Source: Abelmoschus esculentus
Lineage: Eukaryota > Streptophyta > Magnoliopsida > Malvales > Malvaceae
Assembly: GCA_035048815.1 (NCBI GenBank)
Contig: JAUCBN010000042.1
Location: forward strand, 11,067,501-11,131,500
Direction: 5' to 3'
DNA length: 64,000 nucleotides
In this document: positions 59,191-64,000 of the stretch, piece by piece
Layout of the letters: each line of letters opens with the position of its first letter
Numbering within the stretch: position 1 is the first letter of the stretch
Program-made: the position numbers and the translations under genes
The notes under the pieces: model-generated
The model's database searches: none
What the model was told of the DNA's origin: nothing
The model's input: only the letters and a program-made list of their open reading frames with translations

Positions 59191-60303
59191 TCTAGGGGCT
59201 ATAAGTTTTATGATCCCACAATTAAGAATATTTTTGAGACGGGAACTGCAATATTTTTTGAGGATGTTGAGATTGGGGGAAGAAATACGGTTAGGGACAT
59301 TGATTTTGAGGAAGAATTGAGTTCTAAATCAATTCCTACTGTCACTTTTGATGATGTTCAGGTTCATATACCCATTGTCAATCAAGAAGTGAATCCGAAT
59401 CCTCAACAAGATAATATCGAACAACTTCTTCCTATTCAGAATGAAGTAATTATTCTGGAAGAACAACCTCAACAATCTCAAGAACAAGTGCCATTAAGGA
59501 GATCAACGAGAGAAAGGAGAAATACTATTCCGGATAATTATATTGTATTTCTCCAAGAAAATGAGGATGATAATGGAATGATAGAAGATGACCCAAACAA
59601 CTTTCATCAAGCCATGAAAAGTATTAACTCTCAAAAGTGGATTAATGTCATGCAAGAAGAGTATAAATCCATGCAAGACAATAAAGTTTGGGAACTTGTC
59701 CCATTACCTGAAGGTGCAAAACCAAATGGTTGTAAATGGATTTTTAAAACCAAGAGGGATGCAAATGATAATGTGAAAAGGTATAAGGTGCGTCTTGTAG
59801 CTAAAGGGTATACTCGAAAGGAAGGTATTGACTTTTCAGAGACTTTTTCTCCGGTTTCATCAAAAGACTCTTTTAGGACAATCATGGCACTTATAGCTCA
59901 TTTTGATCTTGAGTTATATCAAATGGATGTCAAAACTGCGTTTCTTAATGGAGACATTAAAGAAACTATTTATATGGTGCAACCAGAAAACTTTGAGTTG
60001 GGAAACCCAAAGAATATAGTTTGAAAATTAACAAAATCCATCTATGGACTCAAACAAGCTTCTCGTCAATGGTACCATAAATTTCATCAAGTAATTTTCT
60101 TGTTCGGTTTTGAGACGAATATCGTTGATGATTGTGTGTATCACAAGTTTAGTGAGAGTAAACATATATTTTTGATTTTATATGTTGATGACATTTTGCC
60201 TGCCACAAATGATATAGATTTATTGAATGAAACCAAGAGATTTTTGTCTAAGCATTTTGAAATGAAAGATCTTGGTGATGTTTCTTTTGTTTTAGGAATT
60301 TAG
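59191..60303 (+). pseudogene. Reverse transcriptase of the copia element
   Basis: After a linker, KWIFKTKRDANDNVKRYK and LVAKGYTRKEGIDFSETFSPV begin the enzyme. QMDVKTAFLNGDI follows, then TGA at 60022-60024, IYGLKQASRQWY, and the catalytic LYVDDILPATND (about 60178-60213). It ends at TAG (60301-60303). All key aspartates are present; only the stops prevent function. Confidence 0.92.
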
Positions 60304-61173
60304 ATACATCGAGATCGATCTCGAGGTATTCTTGGATTATCACAAAAGAACTATATTGATAAAGTACTTAAAAGGTTTGGCATGCAAAATAGTAAACCAA
60401 TAGACATCCCTTTCATTAAAGGAGACAAATTTTGTCTTGCTCAATGCCCTCAAAGTAATCTTAAAATTCAAGAAATGCATAAAATTCCTTATACATCAGC
60501 TATTGGGAGTTTAATGTATGCTCAGGTATGTACACGTCTGGATATTGCGTACATTGTCGGGATGTTAGGTAGATATTCAAGCAACCCTGATATGGACCAT
60601 TGGAAAGCAGCCAAGAGGGTTATGAGGTATCTTCAGAAAACAAAAGATTACATGCTCACATATAGAAAATCAGATCATTTAGAGGTCGTAGGGTATACGG
60701 ATTCTGATTTTTCTGGATGTCAAGATAGCAGAAAATTTACAATAGGTTATATCTATTTGTTAGCTGGTGGAGCTATATCTTGGAAAAGCATCAAACAAAC
60801 ACTTGTAGCTTCTTCCACTATGGAAGCAGAGTTTGTAGCATGTTATGAGGCATCAAATCATGAAATATGGCTGCGAAATTTTATCACTGGGCTGCGTATT
60901 TTGGAGAATATAGAAAGACCGCTTAAATTATTTTGTGACAATAAATCAGCAGTGTTGTATTCCAACAACAATAGGAGTTCTTCTAAGTCAAAGCACATTA
61001 ACATAAAGTTCCTAGTTGTAAAAGAAAGAGTGCAAAGTGGACAAATATCTATAGAACATATTGGAACAAACTCTATGATAGCGGATCCGCTCACAAAAGG
61101 TTTACCACCCAAGGTCTTTCATGAGCATATTGTTCATATGGGTGTTATATCATTTGAGGATATTATTGTTTGA
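60304..61173 (+). pseudogene. Reverse transcriptase thumb and RNase H of the copia element
   Basis: SQKNYIDKVLKRFGM and IGSLMYAQVCTRLDIAY end the reverse transcriptase. RNase H shows GYTDSDFSGC, STMEAEFVAC, LFCDNKSAV and HINIKFLVV, in the expected order, ending at TGA after MGVISFEDIIV. The frame from 60382 is uninterrupted for 263 codons. Confidence 0.92.
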
Positions 61174-61565
61174 GTTGGAGTTTGTTATTTGTTCATTTTA
61201 TGTTTACTTTCAGACATTTATGTATTTGGTTATTTTCTGATCAGAAATGAAGTATTCAGTTTATTCATTCTTTTCTTATTTTGGATAAAGACCTCACTTA
61301 AGTTTAAAGAGGACCAGTTGGAAATAGGCATGTTCGGTTCACATTTGCATATAATTTTCATGCTACACATCTATGATGGATCTATGTCATTTGATTATGT
61401 TTGTATATGTGACCATTGATGGGTCCAGTCATGATTGATATGATGAAGACCGCTTTGATCCTATATGGACATAATTGATGAACAAGATTATTATAGAATA
61501 CCTATTATATGATAGCAAATTCTTAGCTCATAAGGTTATACATTATCAGGAAACATATGTTGCCC

Positions 61566-61576
61566 AAGTGGGAGAT
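61566..61576 (+). other. Polypurine tract of the copia element
   Basis: AAGTGGGAGAT directly precedes the 3' LTR, the usual copia form. Confidence 0.8.
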
Positions 61577-62093
61577 TGTTGAATTAAAATTCAATAATAG
61601 TGGACACATATATATAATGTATATTGTTATTATAAAGTTTAACACGTAATTAAGTGACCAATTATGTTACACGTGTTATAGGTATTAAATTATCATGGAA
61701 TTAAAAGTGTAGATATCATAAGGTGTATTTATAATTTGATGAGGGACAGAGTTATAAATACTTAAGAGTTGGTTATTAACTCAAATACTAGTTGGTTATT
61801 AAATTAACTACTAGATTTTTTATTAAATCAACTACTAGTTGGTTATTAAATCAACTATATAAAGGGTTATGGTCCCCCAAGAATTAGGTCAACTTGCATA
61901 TATCTTTTCCCCGTCTGAGAGTTGTGCCGCAAGAGAAAACCTAACTTCTTGGAAGATCAAACCCTCTGAAAAATCTCCATCAATGAATTCAGGTACACTT
62001 CCGCATTCAGTTTATTTATTTTATTATTCTTGATGGCTTGAATATATAGATCTTGGATTTATATTCGTATCGAATATAATTTTTATTCTAGCA
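61577..62093 (+). repeat. 3' LTR of the copia element (517 bp)
   Basis: It runs from TGTTGAATT to TTCTAGCA, followed by GCTTG (62094-62098). It has four copies of the roughly 23-bp repeat that the 5' LTR carries three times, which explains most of the length difference. Confidence 0.92.
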
Positions 62094-62140
62094 GCTTGAA
62101 CTTCGACAAAGTTTTGTTATACTATTTTTCCAATCAAATA

Positions 62141-62153
62141 GCTCTGATATCAC
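62141..62153 (-). other. Primer-binding site of the outer gypsy element
   Basis: The minus-strand GTGATATCAGAGC, complementary to initiator methionine tRNA, lies just inside the LTR that starts at 62155. Confidence 0.75.
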
Positions 62154-62154
62154 T

Positions 62155-62650
62155 TGTCATATCGGTAGAATTTTACTAACTCTAGCGTGAGACCTTAATG
62201 AACTATTAAGTACTTGTCTGATTAAGTAAGCCTGAAAATTATCAAGCAAGGATGTCTAGATCTCTTCGAATGCAAAAACAAAACAAAAGAAAGAAAATGG
62301 CTAGAAAGAAGTGAGACAACTCTAAAAGAATTCAAGTCTTATTCTTAAAAAAATAAATAAGTAAATGAGGTGAGTGTAAGCTTGTATTTATAATTGGAGC
62401 CCCTACATCTAACGGTAAAAATTAAGTTATATTAACGACTTTGATTAGCCTAAATTTGGAAAAATTCCTAAAATCAAGGAGAGACATAAAAATACTAATT
62501 AATGAAAGAAAATTAATATTATATGGCTAAAATCCTCCAAGATTTATTCAATTTTGTTCTAGGTCATTTCAGGCTTATTTGGATAGGCCTAGGATGATGG
62601 TGCAAAGGGACTCTTTGGCAGTCTGGTTCGCACTGGTTGAAACTCGGTGA
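62155..62650 (-). repeat. 5' LTR of the outer gypsy element, end truncated
   Basis: The plus-strand edge TGTCATATCGG and much of the sequence match the LTR at 46307-46819. The match is lost near 62648, about 30 bases before the expected terminus. Confidence 0.7.
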
Positions 62651-64000
62651 TAATATGTATTACCTTCTTCACACTAAAATTATTTATTAATAATTTTTTA
62701 AAAATTGATTTTTTAAAAGTTGATTATATTTATATTAAATATTTTAAATAATTAAATTTTTGAGATATACATTTTTTAAAAAATATCAAAGGTTTCTAAA
62801 ATATTTTTTAAAATATTTTTATCAATAATAAATTTTAAATAATTATGAGTTAAATTTTAAAAAAATAACTAAAAGAACCGGTAATGAAAAATTTTTCTTA
62901 AAATAAAAAGAGTAATTATAATGAGAAAAAATAAAAAAAATAATATTAAAATTTTTATAATGGACATACAATACCACTAGGCACCATTAACATTGAATAT
63001 CACTAATATTAAATACTCAAAATTTTTTTATTATGAAGAAAACATTTCTTTGTTCATCATATAATTAAAACAAACTTTTATCTCATATAAGTTTTTTTTT
63101 GTCTTTTACAGCTTCAACCCAAGCAAGAACTTCCATTCTAGTTCAAGAAAATTTTATATATTTTTTAATTTTTTGTCTTAATTCATTTTCCAGAATTTAA
63201 TAAGAAAAAATCTTCAATTGATTTATAGTTCTAAAGGTTAGAACAAAATTTATTCCAAGATAAAAGGATTTTCAAAAACTCTAAACTATCATCCATAGAA
63301 TTCTAAATATGTTTTCTTGATATTTTCATAGTTAGATAATTCTATGAACTTATGTTTGTCTTTGAGAATAATGAAAAATGTTATAACTTATTTTTTATGT
63401 TTTGTATTATAGCTCAAGTCATTAAAGATGAGAAATCATATTTTTTATCAAAACTAAACAATTCACAAGATAAAAAAAAAATTGTCATTTGAGAGTCTTG
63501 AACATCTCAAATAATACAATATGCGTAGTTCGTGTCCCGAGAATAGTCATATATCTAATAGTTATTTTTCATAAATGAACTCATATTGTTACGCACACCT
63601 GCATACTGGTATTGATATGCTTAGAAGAAAAAAATTCAACACGAAAATATGTCCTCAACTATTTTTTTATTTTTATTTTTCTTGTATATAGTTTAGAGCG
63701 TGTTTCATTATTTATTGTTTATATTCTTTTTTATAAGCTTAAATTCTATAAACACCCACCTTGTGAACTACATTGTTTACTTTTTATTTTTTATAAAACA
63801 AGAGATTCTAATTTAGCATCAAACAAAAACTAGAGTGCTTTTATATTAGTGAAAGAAAAATATAGAGTTGTATAAGTTTTCTCCTAAGCTTGATAAAAGG
63901 AAAAAAAAGTGAATTAAAAAATCGCTAGTGTATGTTAAGGTAGTAGATATAAGTTTGGTTTATAAACAAATTATTTTAAAATATTGTATAAATTATCTAT
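62651..64000. other. AT-rich intergenic DNA, nothing recognised
   Basis: The sequence is very AT-rich with no gene, paired repeat or RNA. The ORF at 63612-63833 is low in complexity and unsupported. Confidence 0.55.

Larger units (their letters stand above)
55818..62093 (+). mobile_element. Nested Ty1/copia retrotransposon, complete but decayed (6276 bp)
   Basis: The order LTR, primer-binding site, gag, protease, integrase, reverse transcriptase, RNase H, polypurine tract, LTR has integrase before reverse transcriptase, defining Ty1/copia. Perfect GCTTG target duplications (55813-55817 and 62094-62098) show a single insertion into the outer gypsy gag. At least eight stops and one frameshift inactivate the polyprotein. 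The LTRs differ at roughly twenty positions plus one repeat unit, so it is older than the chromovirus in the IDD gene. Confidence 0.93.
46307..62650 (-). mobile_element. Outer Ty3/gypsy element (minus strand), split by two nested elements
   Basis: The LTRs at 46307-46819 and 62155 to about 62650 enclose, right to left, a primer-binding site, gag, protease, reverse transcriptase, RNase H and integrase on the minus strand. Integrase is interrupted by the Athila-type piece (47861 to about 53060), and gag by the copia element (55818-62093). All reading frames are broken by stops and deletions. The 5' LTR is short by some 30 bases at its outer end. Gene order and sequence style place it among gypsy elements with long integrase tails. 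The exact lineage was not determined. Confidence 0.8.

Noticed and set aside
62651..64000. Search for a gene or paired repeat in the right-hand tail
   Set aside because: Only AT-driven short ORFs were seen and nothing repeats or pairs convincingly.

Overview
The window is plant nuclear DNA from a eudicot. It is AT-rich and contains intron-bearing genes with GT-AG junctions and nested LTR retrotransposons. Terminal-inverted-repeat (TIR) elements flank its few genes. No bacterial, organellar or rRNA genes, and no complete tRNA, were seen. The species cannot be fixed from sequence alone.

Only three host genes can be supported, all between about 23.5 and 40.6 kb. The first (23539-30603, +) is an INDETERMINATE DOMAIN (IDD) C2H2 zinc-finger regulator of the SGR5/IDD14-16 type. 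It is a pseudogene: codon 70 is TAG, and a 5.4 kb Ty3/gypsy chromovirus sits in the exon for zinc finger 3, flanked by a perfect GTATG duplication. The second (35082-35914, -, three exons, 186 aa) is a CASP-like four-helix membrane protein. The third (37231-40564, -, five exons, 324 aa) resembles Arabidopsis At3g52170-type proteins and has a probable organelle-targeting N terminus.

The rest is mostly transposon sequence. From 8.9 to 18.8 kb a degraded copia element holds a gag-only element, which holds a large gypsy-type LTR, which holds a solo LTR. From 46.3 to 62.65 kb a minus-strand gypsy element is broken by a partial Athila-type element (47861 to about 53060) and by a complete but decayed Ty1/copia element (55818-62093, target duplication GCTTG). 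Two solo LTRs of one family, each 996 bp, lie at 6186-7181 and 21585-22580. Small elements include a hAT-type MITE with a perfect 8-bp duplication, a hAT transposase remnant, and several foldback elements. One foldback (42621-46140) is a 3.5 kb relative of a 0.54 kb element at 32286-32829.

The elements do not form a cooperating system. The window mainly records successive insertion and decay. Most internal stops in the two better-preserved retroelements fit C-to-T or G-to-A change, as expected where methylated cytosine deaminates. No clearly new biological system was found. The most useful observations are the doubly broken IDD gene, the two deep nests and the large foldback element with captured DNA.
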